From: Janibacter limosus
GTDB taxonomy: Bacteria; Actinomycetota; Actinomycetes; Actinomycetales; Dermatophilaceae
DNA: 64,000 nucleotides
Reading direction: 5' to 3'
Assembly (NCBI RefSeq): GCF_004295485.1
Contig: NZ_CP036164.1
Span: 2,604,001 to 2,668,000 of the forward strand
In this document: positions 27,038 through 36,606 of the stretch, piece by piece
Layout: every line of letters begins with the position of its first letter
How positions within the stretch are numbered: position 1 is the stretch's first letter
Position numbers and translations under genes: made by a program
Notes under the pieces: generated by a model
Told to the model about the DNA's origin: nothing
Seen by the model: only the letters and a program-made list of their open reading frames with translations
Database searches by the model: none

Positions 27038-27793
27038 ATGCCCCTCCCCCGCCGGTCAGGCAGCAGCCTCGCGGTGACCGCCCTCGTCCTGGCGCTCGCC
27101 GCGTGCGGGTCCGGGGAGCCCACGACCCCGGGAGGGACCTCCCCTTCGTCCTCGGGGGCGCCGACCGGCCCGGCCGCGTCCGCCACGACCTCGACCCCCC
27201 GCGCCTTGACCTCGACCCCCCGCGCCACGGCCTCGTCGAGCAGCTCGACCAACGAGCCCGACCCCACCGTCTCGGTCTCCTCGGCCAAGGACTCGCCCCA
27301 GTCGGCTGCAGCCCGCACCGCGGGCCTCGGCGCCGCGGACGCCACGAGCCCCGCGAGCAACCTGAGCATCCCGGCCGTCGGGCTGTCCACCTCGCTCGAG
27401 GCGCAGGGTCTGCGGGGCGGCAAGGTCAACCCCGATCCCGGCCAGGTCATCTGGTTCACCGGGTACGACCGGGTGCGTCCCGGCGCCACGGGCACGAGCG
27501 TCATCGCCGGTCACGTCATCTCGGGCGGCCAGCCCGACTCCTTCGCCGCGCTCGAGCAGCTGACCAAGGGGGACGGCGTGCTGCTGTCCTACCCGGGCGG
27601 GGCCACGTTGCGCTTCGAGGTGACGAGCACCGACATCGTCGACAAGGACGAGCTGACCACCAGCGCGCAGGTCTGGGGCGCCAACTCCGACACCCGCCGG
27701 GTCGTGCTGGTGACCTGCGACGACCAGCTGGGCTTCCGCACCGACGGCCACCGCAAGGCCAACTTCGTCGCCGTCGCGGAACTGCCCTCCTGA
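27038..27793 (+). CDS. Class E/F-type sortase with a lipoprotein signal
   Basis: A 251-residue surface transpeptidase. The N-terminus is a lipoprotein signal with lipobox LAAC (Cys23), followed by ~80 residues of Ser, Thr and Pro linker. The sortase domain has all three catalytic residues: His in SVIAGHV (about 157), Cys in VVLVTCDD (about 227) and Arg in HRKANF (about 239). A lipid anchor on a sortase is notable but known in class F-like actinobacterial sequences. No LPxTG-type substrate lies nearby, so it probably acts on unlinked proteins or has a non-standard target. Confidence 0.85.
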   Translation: MPLPRRSGSSLAVTALVLALAACGSGEPTTPGGTSPSSSGAPTGPAASATTSTPRALTSTPRATASSSSSTNEPDPTVSVSSAKDSPQSAAARTAGLGAADATSPASNLSIPAVGLSTSLEAQGLRGGKVNPDPGQVIWFTGYDRVRPGATGTSVIAGHVISGGQPDSFAALEQLTKGDGVLLSYPGGATLRFEVTSTDIVDKDELTTSAQVWGANSDTRRVVLVTCDDQLGFRTDGHRKANFVAVAELPS

Positions 27794-27811
27794 CCCACCC
27801 TCGGCCCGGAG

Positions 27812-27817
27812 TAGCCT
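27812..27817 (+). promoter_or_regulatory. Putative leaderless -10 (TAGCCT) of the rarD-like gene
   Basis: TAGCCT begins 12 nt before the GTG start; there is no Shine-Dalgarno sequence between them. Confidence 0.45.
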
Positions 27818-27823
27818 CGCGAC

Positions 27824-28762
27824 GTGACCCCTCAACGTGACGCCCGTGGCGTCCTCGCCGCGTGGCTGGCCTACGGCATCTGGGGGCTCTTCCCCTTGTA
27901 CTTCCACGCCCTTCGCCCTGCCGGGGCCACGGAGATCCTGGCCCACCGGGTCATCTGGACCTTCGTCCTGTGCGTCGTCGTGCTGCTGCTGCGTACCGAG
28001 CTCGTGGCCCTGTTGCGTCAGCTGCGGGGGCGCCTGGCCCTGGGCGTCGGCATCGCCGCCTACCTCATCGGCATCAACTGGTTCGTCTACGTCTATGCCG
28101 TGGGGATCGGGCAGACCAACGAGGCCGCGCTCGGCTACTTCCTCAACCCGATCGTCACCGTCGGTCTGGGCGTGCTCGTCCTGGGTGAGCGGCTGCGCGC
28201 TCTGCAGTGGGTCGCCGTCGCGATCGGTGCCCTGGCCGCCGTCTACCTCACGGTCGCCGGAGGCGGCCTGCCGTGGATCTCGCTCGTCCTCGCGATGAGC
28301 TTCGGTGGCTACGGTCTGACCAAGAAGAAGCTCGGCGCGACACTGCCGGCCCTGCAGTCCTTGTCAGCGGAGACGATCTTCCTCCTGCCGCCCGCCCTGG
28401 GGCTCGTCTGGTGGCTGACGGCCAGGGGTGACTCGACCTTCACCACGGACGCCCCGTGGCACCCGCTGCTCCTCGTGTCGGCGGGCGTCATCACCGCGAT
28501 CCCGCTGCTGCTCTTCGCCGAGGCCGCCCGCCGCATCCCGCTGGTGACGATCGGGCTCATCCAGTTCATCACCCCGGTCATCCAGCTGGTCGTCAGCGTC
28601 ACCCTGCTCGGCGAGCACGTCGACCCGGCCCGCTGGCTCGGCTTCGCCATCGTGTGGGTCGCGCTGGTCTGCCTGACGGTCGACTCACTGCGCACGGCGC
28701 GGCAACGGCGACGCCCCGCTCCGGACGAGTGCGCGTCCTTGGAGCCGGTCGAGCCCGTCTGA
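27824..28762 (+). CDS. rarD: EamA-family transporter, RarD type
   Basis: A 312-residue, ten-helix permease of the drug/metabolite transporter superfamily. It has two EamA repeats; motifs such as LAYGIWGLFPLYF at the start, AHRVIWT near 45 and QTNEAALGYFLNP near 100 are typical of RarD. Substrates of RarD proteins are not well established (chloramphenicol sensitivity in Pseudomonas). The last ~25 residues are a soluble tail. The gene is convergent with the polyprenyl synthase gene, separated by only 23 bp. Confidence 0.85.
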   Translation: MTPQRDARGVLAAWLAYGIWGLFPLYFHALRPAGATEILAHRVIWTFVLCVVVLLLRTELVALLRQLRGRLALGVGIAAYLIGINWFVYVYAVGIGQTNEAALGYFLNPIVTVGLGVLVLGERLRALQWVAVAIGALAAVYLTVAGGGLPWISLVLAMSFGGYGLTKKKLGATLPALQSLSAETIFLLPPALGLVWWLTARGDSTFTTDAPWHPLLLVSAGVITAIPLLLFAEAARRIPLVTIGLIQFITPVIQLVVSVTLLGEHVDPARWLGFAIVWVALVCLTVDSLRTARQRRRPAPDECASLEPVEPV

Positions 28763-28785
28763 CCCCGAGACGTGCGAAGGGGGAC

Positions 28786-29790
28786 TCAGCCCACGCGGTG
28801 GACGACGCCCTCCATGAGGGCGATGAGCGCCGTCTTGGCGTCGCTGTCGGGCAGCGAGCCGAGCGAGTCGACGGCCTGCCGACCGACGGCGAGGGTCTCC
28901 TCGCGGGCGTCGGCCATGGCCCGGTGCGGGCGCAGCAGCTCCAGGGCGCGCTCGACGCGCTCGGGCTCCTTGAGGTCGGAGCGCAGCAGCTCCTGCAGCT
29001 CGGCGTCGGCAGGGTCGCTCGACGCCAGGGCGTTGAGCACGGGCAGCGTGCGCTTGCCCTCGCGCAGGTCGGTGCCGGGCGTCTTGCCGGTCTCGTCGGA
29101 GTCGCTGGAGATGTCGATGAGGTCGTCGGCGAGCTGGAAGGCGACACCGAGGTGCTCGCCGTACTCCGTGGCCATCGCGACGACCTCGGGGCGGCAACCG
29201 CCGTACATCGCGCCGTACCGAGCCGCGGTGGCGACGAGGACGCCCGTCTTGTCGGCCAGCACCCCGCGGTAGTACTCGCGCGCGTCCTGCCCGTCGGGGC
29301 GGGGCCGGTCGTCGCGGATCTGACCGGAGCACAGCCGGATGAAGGTCTGCGCCTGGATCTTGACCGCGTCGGCGCCGAGGTCGGCGATGATGTCCGAGGC
29401 CGTGCCGAAGAGCAGGTCGCCCACGAGGATCGCGGTCGAGTTGTCGTAGAGCGCGTTGGCGCTCGGGGCGCCGCGGCGCAGGTCCGCCTCGTCCATGACG
29501 TCGTCGTGGTAGAGGCTGGCCAGGTGGGTCAGCTCGACACCGGCAGCGGCGGCCACGACCTGCTCGTTGATCCCCTCGCCCAGCTCCGCGACCAGCATCG
29601 TGAGCATCGGCCGGAACCGCTTGCCCCCCGCCTTGGTCAGATGGAGGCTGGCCTCGGTGATGAAGTCGTCCTCGCTGCGGGTGCGCTCGATGATCAGCGC
29701 CTCCACCTGCTCGAGACCGGCAGTCAGGCGCGAGGTCAGGTCCTCGCTCGCCTGGGGCAGTGCGAGGACCGGCGGGGTCGAGCTGGTCAA
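28786..29790 (-). CDS. grcC: Polyprenyl diphosphate synthase (menaquinone side chain), GrcC-like
   Basis: A 334-residue trans-prenyltransferase. The first Asp-rich motif is DDVMD (Asp96-Asp100) in LYHDDVMDEADLRRG, and the second is in LADDLID near 225; KAGGKRFRP and the later QIRDD region also match. It should make the long polyprenyl tail of menaquinone. The start is a TTG at 29788-29790 preceded by GAGGTGA, which overlaps the nuoN stop; the gene therefore ends the nuo operon, 4 bp after nuoN. A longer frame without a ribosome site is rejected. The M. tuberculosis counterpart is grcC1, also near men genes and htpX. Confidence 0.9.
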   Translation of the reverse strand: MTSSTPPVLALPQASEDLTSRLTAGLEQVEALIIERTRSEDDFITEASLHLTKAGGKRFRPMLTMLVAELGEGINEQVVAAAAGVELTHLASLYHDDVMDEADLRRGAPSANALYDNSTAILVGDLLFGTASDIIADLGADAVKIQAQTFIRLCSGQIRDDRPRPDGQDAREYYRGVLADKTGVLVATAARYGAMYGGCRPEVVAMATEYGEHLGVAFQLADDLIDISSDSDETGKTPGTDLREGKRTLPVLNALASSDPADAELQELLRSDLKEPERVERALELLRPHRAMADAREETLAVGRQAVDSLGSLPDSDAKTALIALMEGVVHRVG

Positions 29791-29794
29791 GAGG

Positions 29795-31360
29795 TCACCT
29801 CGTGATGAAGACGCTGGACTGCTCGGCGAGCTCGAGCAGCGGGCCCGGGAAGACACCGAGGGCGATCGTAACGATGACTCCCACCGTGATCACAGTCAGG
29901 GACAGCGTGGCCGGCGCCGCGGCGGTGACCTCGCCGCTCGGCTCGGTGAAGAACATCAGGACGATGAGCCGGATGTAGACGAAGGCGGTGATCCCCGACA
30001 TCAGGACCGCGATGACGACCAGGACGACGCCCGAGAGGCCGCCGTGCTCGAGGGCCGGCATGAAGGCCGCGACCTTGGCGGTGAAGCCGGAGGTGAGCGG
30101 GATCCCCGCGAAGGCCAGCATGAGGAGCGAGAAGGAACCGGCCAGCCACGGGTGCTTGCGCCCCAGGCCCGCCCACTGGGACAGGTGGGTCGCCTCGGCG
30201 CCACGCTCTCGCACGAGGTTGACGATGGCGAAGGCGGCGATCGTGCTGATGCCGTATGCGACGACGTAGAAGAGAACGCCCTCAACACCGGTGCGGTCGA
30301 AGCTGATCAGGGCGACGATGATGAAGCCGGCGTGCGCGATCGAGCTGTAGGCGAGCAACCGCTTGATGTCGGTCTGGGTGACCGAGAGGACCGAGCCGAC
30401 GACCATCGTCAGGGCGGCGATGACGACGACGCCCATGTGCCACTCCCACCGGGTGGTCTCGAGACCGACGTACATCAGGCGCAGCAGCGCACCGAAGGCT
30501 GCCGCCTTGGTACCCGCGGCCATGAAGCCGGTGATCGGCGTCGGAGCGCCCTGGTAGACGTCGGGGGTCCACGAGTGGAAGGGGACGGCGCCGACCTTGA
30601 AGAGCACGCCGACCAGGACCAGGACGACCCCGGGGAGCAGCAGCCCCTCGAACTCACCGGTCGAGGTGCTCGCCGCGGCCGCGATCTCGGGCAGGCCGAT
30701 CGACCCGGCGTAGCCGTAGAGCAGGGCCGCGCCGAAGAGGAAGAAGCCGGAGGAGAAGGCGCCGAGGAGGAAGTACTTCAGCGCTGCCTCCTGCGAGAGC
30801 AGGCGACGACGACGGGCCAGACCCGACATGAGGTACAGCGGCAGCGAGAGCAGCTCGAGCGCCACGAACATCGTCAGCAGGTCGTTGGCCGCCGGGAAGA
30901 GCAGCATGCCGGCGATCGCAAAGAGCGCCAGCGGGAAGGCCTCGGTCGTGGACCAGCCCTTGCGCGCCGCCTGGGCCTCGAGCTCGGAGCCCGGACTGGC
31001 GGCACCCATCGGGGTGAGGGCATCGGCGGTGTCGCCGCCGAGCCGGTCGGCCATGACGAGCAGGCTCAGCAGGCCGAAGACGAGCAGGGTGCCCTGCATG
31101 AAGCGGGTCGGTCCGTCGACGGCGATCGTGCCGCCCACGGTCACGCCGGCCTCGTCGCCGGTCACGAAGACCACCGCGGCCAGCGAGATCACGATGGAGC
31201 CGACCGCGACGACGACCTGCGCGAGGTGCCTCGTGCCGCGCGGGACGAAGGCCTCGACGAGCACGCCGACGAAGGCACCCACGAGGAGCACGATCATCGG
31301 CGAGAGCGCCCAGTAGCTGATGTCGACGGCCTCGAAGGCCGCGGGGACGGTGGGGGGCAT
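29795..31360 (-). CDS. nuoN: NADH-quinone oxidoreductase subunit N
   Basis: A 521-residue antiporter-like membrane subunit of the complete complex I. The Glu in FVALELLSLPLY and the Lys in LFKVGAVPFHSW match the proton-path residues of E. coli NuoN. A hydrophilic loop of ~35 residues near 105-140 (Ala-, Gly- and Ser-rich) is an insertion common in actinobacterial NuoN. Its ATG shares a base with the nuoM stop (TGATG). It is the last nuo gene, followed by the polyprenyl synthase gene. Confidence 0.94.
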   Translation of the reverse strand: MPPTVPAAFEAVDISYWALSPMIVLLVGAFVGVLVEAFVPRGTRHLAQVVVAVGSIVISLAAVVFVTGDEAGVTVGGTIAVDGPTRFMQGTLLVFGLLSLLVMADRLGGDTADALTPMGAASPGSELEAQAARKGWSTTEAFPLALFAIAGMLLFPAANDLLTMFVALELLSLPLYLMSGLARRRRLLSQEAALKYFLLGAFSSGFFLFGAALLYGYAGSIGLPEIAAAASTSTGEFEGLLLPGVVLVLVGVLFKVGAVPFHSWTPDVYQGAPTPITGFMAAGTKAAAFGALLRLMYVGLETTRWEWHMGVVVIAALTMVVGSVLSVTQTDIKRLLAYSSIAHAGFIIVALISFDRTGVEGVLFYVVAYGISTIAAFAIVNLVRERGAEATHLSQWAGLGRKHPWLAGSFSLLMLAFAGIPLTSGFTAKVAAFMPALEHGGLSGVVLVVIAVLMSGITAFVYIRLIVLMFFTEPSGEVTAAAPATLSLTVITVGVIVTIALGVFPGPLLELAEQSSVFITR

Positions 31361-33003
31361 CAGTCGTCACTCCCTGTGGTCGAGCCTGCGTCAGCCGGGA
31401 CCGACGGGGTGGTGTCGGAGACTCCGACGATCTGGAGGGTGCGCTCGACCGCGGGGCCCAGCGTGTCCAGGACGGGCTTGGGGAAGAAGCCGAGACCGAT
31501 GAGGACCGCGAGGATCGGTGCGACCACGAGCTTTTCGCGAAGGCCGAGGTCACGCAGCGGCGCGGTGAGGCGAAGGGGGCGACGCCCCTCGTCGATGTCG
31601 ACGCCGAGGTACTCCCGGTCGGCGTCGGACGACTCGGCCGGGTCCCCCCCCTCGTCGGTCCCCACGACGGGCGGCGGGCCGGTGAAGATCCGCTTGTACA
31701 TCAGCAGGATGTAGATCGCGGCGAGGACGACGCCCCAGACGGCGAAGGCCGTCGCGACGGGGTAGCGCGACCAGGTGCCGACGATGACCAGGAACTCGGA
31801 GACGAAGGTCGACAGGCCGGGCAGCGACAGCGTCGCCAGGCCGGCGACCAGGAAGCTGCCGGCGAGGAGCGGGGTCGCCCGCTGCCAGCCGCCGTAGTCG
31901 TCGATCCGCTTGCTCCCCCGCCGGGCGACGAGCATGCCCGCGATGAGGAAGAGCGCGGCCGTCGCGAAGCCGTGGTTGATCATGTAGAGGTTGCTGCCGG
32001 CCTGCGAGACCGAGGTGAAGGCGAAGATGCCCATGACGATGAAGCCGAAGTGGCTGATCGAGGTGAAGGCAATCAGGCGCATCATGTCCCGCTGGCCGAT
32101 GGCCAGGATCGCGCCGTAGAGGACTGAGACCACCGCGAGGGTGATGACGACCGGGGTCGCCCAGCGGCTCGCCTCGGGGAAGAGCTGCAGGCAGAAGCGG
32201 ATCATCCCGAAGGTGCCGACCTTGTCGAGCACGCCCACGAGCAGCGTGGCCACCGCGGGGCGGGCTGCCGTGGCGGCGTCGGGCAGCCAGGTGTGGACCG
32301 GCCACATCGGCGCCTTGATCGCGAAGGCGATGAAGAAGGCGAGGAAGAGCCAGCGCTCGGTGGTACCGCCGATGTCGAGACCCGTGAGGCGCTCGAGGAG
32401 GAAGCCGTCGGAGCCACCCGGGCCCTGCAGGTACAGCGCGATGACGCCGACGAGCATGATCAGCCCGCCCACGAGGCTGAAGAGCAGGAACTTCACGGCT
32501 GCCGCCCGGCGACGCTCGCCGCCGTACATCCCGATGAGGAAGTAGACCGGGACGAGCATGGCCTCGAAGAAGACGTAGAAGAGGAAGACGTCCGTCGCCG
32601 CGAAGACCCCGACCATGAAGGGCAGGAGCAGCAGGAGGAGGGCGAAGTAGCCCTTCTCCCGGCTGCCGCCCTCGGGCACGTCGTCCCACGCCGCCAGGAG
32701 GCAGATCGGCATGAGGACCAGCGCCATGAGGATGAGCGACAGCGCGATGCCGTCGACACCCAGCGCGTAGCTGACGCCGAGCTGCGGGATCCACTCGTGC
32801 TGCTCGACCATCTGGAACTGCTGGTCGCTGCCGCGGGTGAAGCTCGTCGCCGCGGCGACGACACCGATGACCAGCGTGAGCAGGGAGACGCCGAGCGCGA
32901 TGGGTCGGGCGAGGGCGGAGCTGCGCGAAGGGAGCGCCGCCACCGCGATCGAGCCGACGAGCGGCACGACCATGAGCAGGGTGAGCCAGGGCATGTTGTC
33001 CAT
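31360..33003 (-). CDS. nuoM: NADH-quinone oxidoreductase subunit M
   Basis: A 547-residue proton-pumping subunit. Glu in VFFEAMLVPVYF and Lys in FAIKAPMWPVHTW are the conserved pair. A ~45-residue acidic, Asp- and Glu-rich loop lies near residue 465, between the last helices, longer than in E. coli. The start ATG at 33001-33003 overlaps the nuoL stop by one base; the ~1 kb of open frame upstream is a shadow of nuoL. Confidence 0.94.
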   Translation of the reverse strand: MDNMPWLTLLMVVPLVGSIAVAALPSRSSALARPIALGVSLLTLVIGVVAAATSFTRGSDQQFQMVEQHEWIPQLGVSYALGVDGIALSLILMALVLMPICLLAAWDDVPEGGSREKGYFALLLLLLPFMVGVFAATDVFLFYVFFEAMLVPVYFLIGMYGGERRRAAAVKFLLFSLVGGLIMLVGVIALYLQGPGGSDGFLLERLTGLDIGGTTERWLFLAFFIAFAIKAPMWPVHTWLPDAATAARPAVATLLVGVLDKVGTFGMIRFCLQLFPEASRWATPVVITLAVVSVLYGAILAIGQRDMMRLIAFTSISHFGFIVMGIFAFTSVSQAGSNLYMINHGFATAALFLIAGMLVARRGSKRIDDYGGWQRATPLLAGSFLVAGLATLSLPGLSTFVSEFLVIVGTWSRYPVATAFAVWGVVLAAIYILLMYKRIFTGPPPVVGTDEGGDPAESSDADREYLGVDIDEGRRPLRLTAPLRDLGLREKLVVAPILAVLIGLGFFPKPVLDTLGPAVERTLQIVGVSDTTPSVPADAGSTTGSDD

Positions 33004-34886
33004 CAGTTGTTCACCCACAGGGCTGCGAGGAAGACGACGACGCCGGAGAGCATCGTCAGGGCGTAGGTGCGCGCGTAGCCGTTCTGGGCGCGGCGCAGCC
33101 AGGAGGAGGAGCGCTCGGTCAGACGGGCCAGCCCGCCGACCCCGGCACCGTCGATGCCGTCGGCGTCGACGGAGACCAGCCCGCGGGTGAGTGCCAGGCC
33201 CGGCCACTGCAGGAGGGTCGCGTTGAGCTCGTCCTGGTAGAGATCGCGGCGAGCGGCGCGGGTGAGCGCCGAGCCCTCCGGTGCCACCACGGGGACCTCG
33301 TCGCGGCCGTAGGTCAGCCAGGCCCAGATGCCGCCGATGGCGACCACGACGAGCGTGGCGGCCACGAGCACGGGCACCGGCAGGACCGGCTCGTGGGGCT
33401 CGACGGGGCCGAACACCGGCTCGAGCCAGGTGCCGATCGGGGCGACGGTCGCCAGGGCCAGCCCGAGGAAGGCCGAGCCCACGGCCAGCACCATCATCGG
33501 GATGGTCATCGTCAGCGGCGACTCGTGCGGGTGGACATCCTCGGTCCAGCGCTTCTTGCCGTGGAAGGTCATGAAGAACAGACGCGACATGTAGAAGGCG
33601 GTGATCCCGGCGCCGATGAGGGCGGTCAGGCCGAAGACCCACGGGCGCCAGCCCTCGCCGACGAAGGCGGCCTCGATGATCTTGTCCTTGCTCCAGAAGC
33701 CGGAGAAGGGGGGAACCCCCAGGATCGCCAGCCAGCCGAGGCCGAAGGTCACCCAGGTGATCTTCATGGCCGTGGACAGCCCACCGAAGCGGCGCATGTC
33801 GACCTGGTCGTCCATGCCGTGCATCACCGAGCCGGCGCCGAGGAACATCCCGGCCTTGAAGAAGCCGTGGGTGATGAGGTGGAAGATCGCGAAGGCGTAG
33901 CCGACCGGGCCGAGACCGGCGGCGAGCATCATGTAGCCGATCTGGCTCATGGTCGAGGCGGCCAGCGCCTTCTTCATGTCGTCCTTGGCACAACCGACGA
34001 TCGCCCCGTAGACGAGGGTGATCGCACCGACGATGACCACGGCGAGCTGGGCGTTGGGTGCTCCCTCGAAGATGGTGTGGCTGCGCACGACGAGGTAGAT
34101 GCCGGCGGTCACCATCGTCGCGGCGTGGATGAGCGCCGAGACGGGGGTCGGGCCGGCCATGGCGTCACCGAGCCAGGACTGCAGCGGGAACTGCGCCGAC
34201 TTGCCGCAGGCGGCGAGCAGGAGCAGCAGGCCGATGGCCGTCAGGGTGCCCTCCCCGGCGCCCGAGACGGCGCCGTCGACCGCGGCGAAGTCGAGGGTGC
34301 CGAAGGTCGCCAGCATGATCGACATCGCGAGGAGCAGGCCGACGTCGCCGACCCGGTTGACGATGAAGGCCTTGTTGGCCGCGGTCGCGTAGGCCGGGTT
34401 GTGGTTCCAGAAGCCGATGAGCAACCACGACGCCAGGCCGACGCCCTCCCAGCCGACGAAGAGCAGCAGGTAGGAGTCGGCGAGGACGAGCAGGAGCATC
34501 GATGCGACGAAGAGGTTGAGGTAGGCGAAGAAGCGCCGCTTGTCCGGGTCGTGCTCCATGTACCCGAGCGAGTACACGTGGATGAGCGACCCGACGAAGG
34601 TCACCAGCAGGACGAAGGCCATCGACAGCGGGTCGACGAGCAACCCGGCGGCGATGTCGATGCTGCCGGCGGGGACCCAGTCCCACAGCTCGACCGAGGA
34701 CGCGCGCGCCTCCGGGTCGGAGCCGAGCATCGAGACGAAGATCGCCGCGCCCACGAGGAAGGAACCCCAGGACAGGGCGGTGGCCAGCAGTGGACCGAAG
34801 GAGTCGGTGAGGCGGCCGCCGAGGAGCAGCAGCGCGGCGCCGGCCAGGGGCAGGGCGACGAGCAGCCAAGCAAGATCCGTGAGCAA
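33003..34886 (-). CDS. nuoL: NADH-quinone oxidoreductase subunit L
   Basis: A 627-residue distal pump subunit with the long lateral helix at its C-terminus. Conserved [14 protein letters not shown] (Glu) and [12 protein letters not shown] (Lys) are present, as is the [13 protein letters not shown] helix. The start is a TTG at 34884-34886 with a GGAG ribosome site about 6 nt upstream; no ATG or GTG nearby gives the normal N-terminus. It begins 9 bp after nuoK. Confidence 0.94.
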   Translation of the reverse strand: MLTDLAWLLVALPLAGAALLLLGGRLTDSFGPLLATALSWGSFLVGAAIFVSMLGSDPEARASSVELWDWVPAGSIDIAAGLLVDPLSMAFVLLVTFVGSLIHVYSLGYMEHDPDKRRFFAYLNLFVASMLLLVLADSYLLLFVGWEGVGLASWLLIGFWNHNPAYATAANKAFIVNRVGDVGLLLAMSIMLATFGTLDFAAVDGAVSGAGEGTLTAIGLLLLLAACGKSAQFPLQSWLGDAMAGPTPVSALIHAATMVTAGIYLVVRSHTIFEGAPNAQLAVVIVGAITLVYGAIVGCAKDDMKKALAASTMSQIGYMMLAAGLGPVGYAFAIFHLITHGFFKAGMFLGAGSVMHGMDDQVDMRRFGGLSTAMKITWVTFGLGWLAILGVPPFSGFWSKDKIIEAAFVGEGWRPWVFGLTALIGAGITAFYMSRLFFMTFHGKKRWTEDVHPHESPLTMTIPMMVLAVGSAFLGLALATVAPIGTWLEPVFGPVEPHEPVLPVPVLVAATLVVVAIGGIWAWLTYGRDEVPVVAPEGSALTRAARRDLYQDELNATLLQWPGLALTRGLVSVDADGIDGAGVGGLARLTERSSSWLRRAQNGYARTYALTMLSGVVVFLAALWVNN

Positions 34887-34895
34887 GGTGGCTCC

Positions 34896-35195
34896 TTACA
34901 GCTTCAGGAGGTTGGCGTCGTCGACCGAGGCCGAGCGGCGGGCGCGGAAGACGGCCATGATGATGGCCAGTCCGACGACGACCTCGGCGGCGGCGACCAC
35001 CATGACGAACATGGCGATCACCTGCCCCTCGATCGATCCGTGCATTCGGGCGAAGGTCACGAAGGCGAGCGAGGCAGCGTTGAGCATGAGCTCCACCCCC
35101 ATGAAGACGATGATCGCGTTGCGGCGCAGCAGGACGGTGGCGCTGCCGATCGTGAAGAGGATGATCGCGAGGTAGATGTAGTTCATCGGGCTCAT
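34896..35195 (-). CDS. nuoK: NADH-quinone oxidoreductase subunit K
   Basis: A 99-residue protein with three helices. The buried Glu residues in MGVELMLNA and [11 protein letters not shown] are kept. It overlaps nuoJ by an ATGA junction. Compared with NuoK2 at 12.4 kb it shares the length and the two glutamates but differs elsewhere. Confidence 0.94.
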   Translation of the reverse strand: MSPMNYIYLAIILFTIGSATVLLRRNAIIVFMGVELMLNAASLAFVTFARMHGSIEGQVIAMFVMVVAAAEVVVGLAIIMAVFRARRSASVDDANLLKL

Positions 35196-35959
35196 CGCTC
35201 CAGGCCCCCTTCGGTCGTGGTCTCGGCGTCCTCGAGCTGCGTGTACCGGGTCGGGGTGGTGACCTGGTCACGCGCCACGAGGACTCGGTTGAGGGAGAGC
35301 TCGGAGATGCTGCCGTCGGGCAGCAGCGCCGGGGTGTCGACCGCGTTGTGGCGGGCGTAGACACCCGGGACGGGCAGGCCGGCGAGGTTCTTGCCCTCGC
35401 GGAAGCGCTTGGCCATCCACTCCTTCTGCGTCGGCTTGGCGATGATCCGCTCGCGGTGGGCGAAGACCATGGCGCCGAGTGCCGCGACCGTCAGCAGGGC
35501 GGCCGTGACCTCGAAGAGCCAGACGTACTTGCCGAAGACGAGGTAGGCGATCGCCTCGACGTTGCCGGGGTCGGCGTTGACGTCCGCCAGCGACGGGTCA
35601 CCGGTGTAGGTCACCTGGCCGACGGCACCGAAGAGCAGGGCGATCACGGCGAGGGAGAGCAGCGCGGTGAGCCACCGCTGGCCCTTGAGCGGCTCGACGA
35701 GCGAGGATGAGTGGTCGACACCGACGAGCATGACGACGAAGAGGAAGAGCATCATCACGGCGCCGGTGTAGACGAAGATGTGCACGACACCGAGGAAGTC
35801 CGCCTCCTGCAGGAGGTAGAAGACCCCGACGGTGATCATCGTCAGCACCATGCCGATGGCCGCGTGCACCGCCTTGCGGGCGAAGAGCAGGGCCAGCGCG
35901 CCGGGGACGGCGATGATGCTCAGGACCCAGAAGACGACGGCTTCTCCGGTGCCGGTCAT
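35192..35959 (-). CDS. nuoJ: NADH-quinone oxidoreductase subunit J
   Basis: A 255-residue membrane subunit with five helices and the key [18 protein letters not shown] helix near 60-80. The C-terminal ~85 residues are soluble and longer than in E. coli NuoJ, a feature of actinobacterial proteins. The ATG at 35957-35959 overlaps the nuoI stop and has a GAGGAGGTCC ribosome site inside the end of nuoI. Confidence 0.93.
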   Translation of the reverse strand: MTGTGEAVVFWVLSIIAVPGALALLFARKAVHAAIGMVLTMITVGVFYLLQEADFLGVVHIFVYTGAVMMLFLFVVMLVGVDHSSSLVEPLKGQRWLTALLSLAVIALLFGAVGQVTYTGDPSLADVNADPGNVEAIAYLVFGKYVWLFEVTAALLTVAALGAMVFAHRERIIAKPTQKEWMAKRFREGKNLAGLPVPGVYARHNAVDTPALLPDGSISELSLNRVLVARDQVTTPTRYTQLEDAETTTEGGLER

Positions 35960-36606
35960 CGGACCTCCTCCGTGGTGTCCGCTGTGGTGCCCGCCGCCGA
36001 GCCGGCCGAGGCGCCGTCGCTCGTGGCCGCTGCGTGCTGGTCGACCCACTCGCGCTGGGCGTCGGTGGCCGCGGCGACCTTGCCCTGGTAGTAGTCGCGC
36101 TCCTGCATGCCCTCGACCATCGGGTGGGGCGCCGGGAGCATCCCCTCCTGCATCGGGGCGAGCAGCTGCTCCTTGGTGAAGATCAGGTCGGCGCGGTTGT
36201 TGTCGGCCAGCTCGTACTCGTTGGTCATCGTCAGCGCCCGCGTCGGGCAGGCCTCGATGCACAGCCCGCAGAAGATGCAGCGCAGGTAGTTGATCTGGTA
36301 GATGTGCCCGTACCGCTCACCGGGGCTGAAGCGCAGGCCGCGCTCGTCGTCGTTGTCACCGCCCTGCACGAGGATCGCGTCGGCCGGGCAGGCCCACGCG
36401 CACAGCTCGCAGCCGATGCACTTCTCCAGCCCGTCGGGGTGACGGTTGAGCTGGTGCCGGCCGTGGAAGCGTGGCTGGGTCGGCCACTTGACTTCGGGGT
36501 ACTCCTGGGTGGCGACCTTGCGGAACATCGTCGCGAAGGTCACGCCGAACCCGGCTACGGGGGCGAAGAGGTCCGAGAAGAACCCTCCCTGGGAATCGTC
36601 AGCCAC
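35956..36606 (-). CDS. nuoI: NADH-quinone oxidoreductase subunit I
   Basis: A 216-residue 8Fe subunit (clusters N6a and N6b). Both motifs are complete: [12 protein letters not shown] and [13 protein letters not shown] Ser-, Ala- and Thr-rich tail of ~35 residues follows the domain. The start is a GTG whose codon lies inside the end of nuoH (8-bp overlap). Confidence 0.95.
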   Translation of the reverse strand: MADDSQGGFFSDLFAPVAGFGVTFATMFRKVATQEYPEVKWPTQPRFHGRHQLNRHPDGLEKCIGCELCAWACPADAILVQGGDNDDERGLRFSPGERYGHIYQINYLRCIFCGLCIEACPTRALTMTNEYELADNNRADLIFTKEQLLAPMQEGMLPAPHPMVEGMQERDYYQGKVAAATDAQREWVDQHAAATSDGASAGSAAGTTADTTEEVR

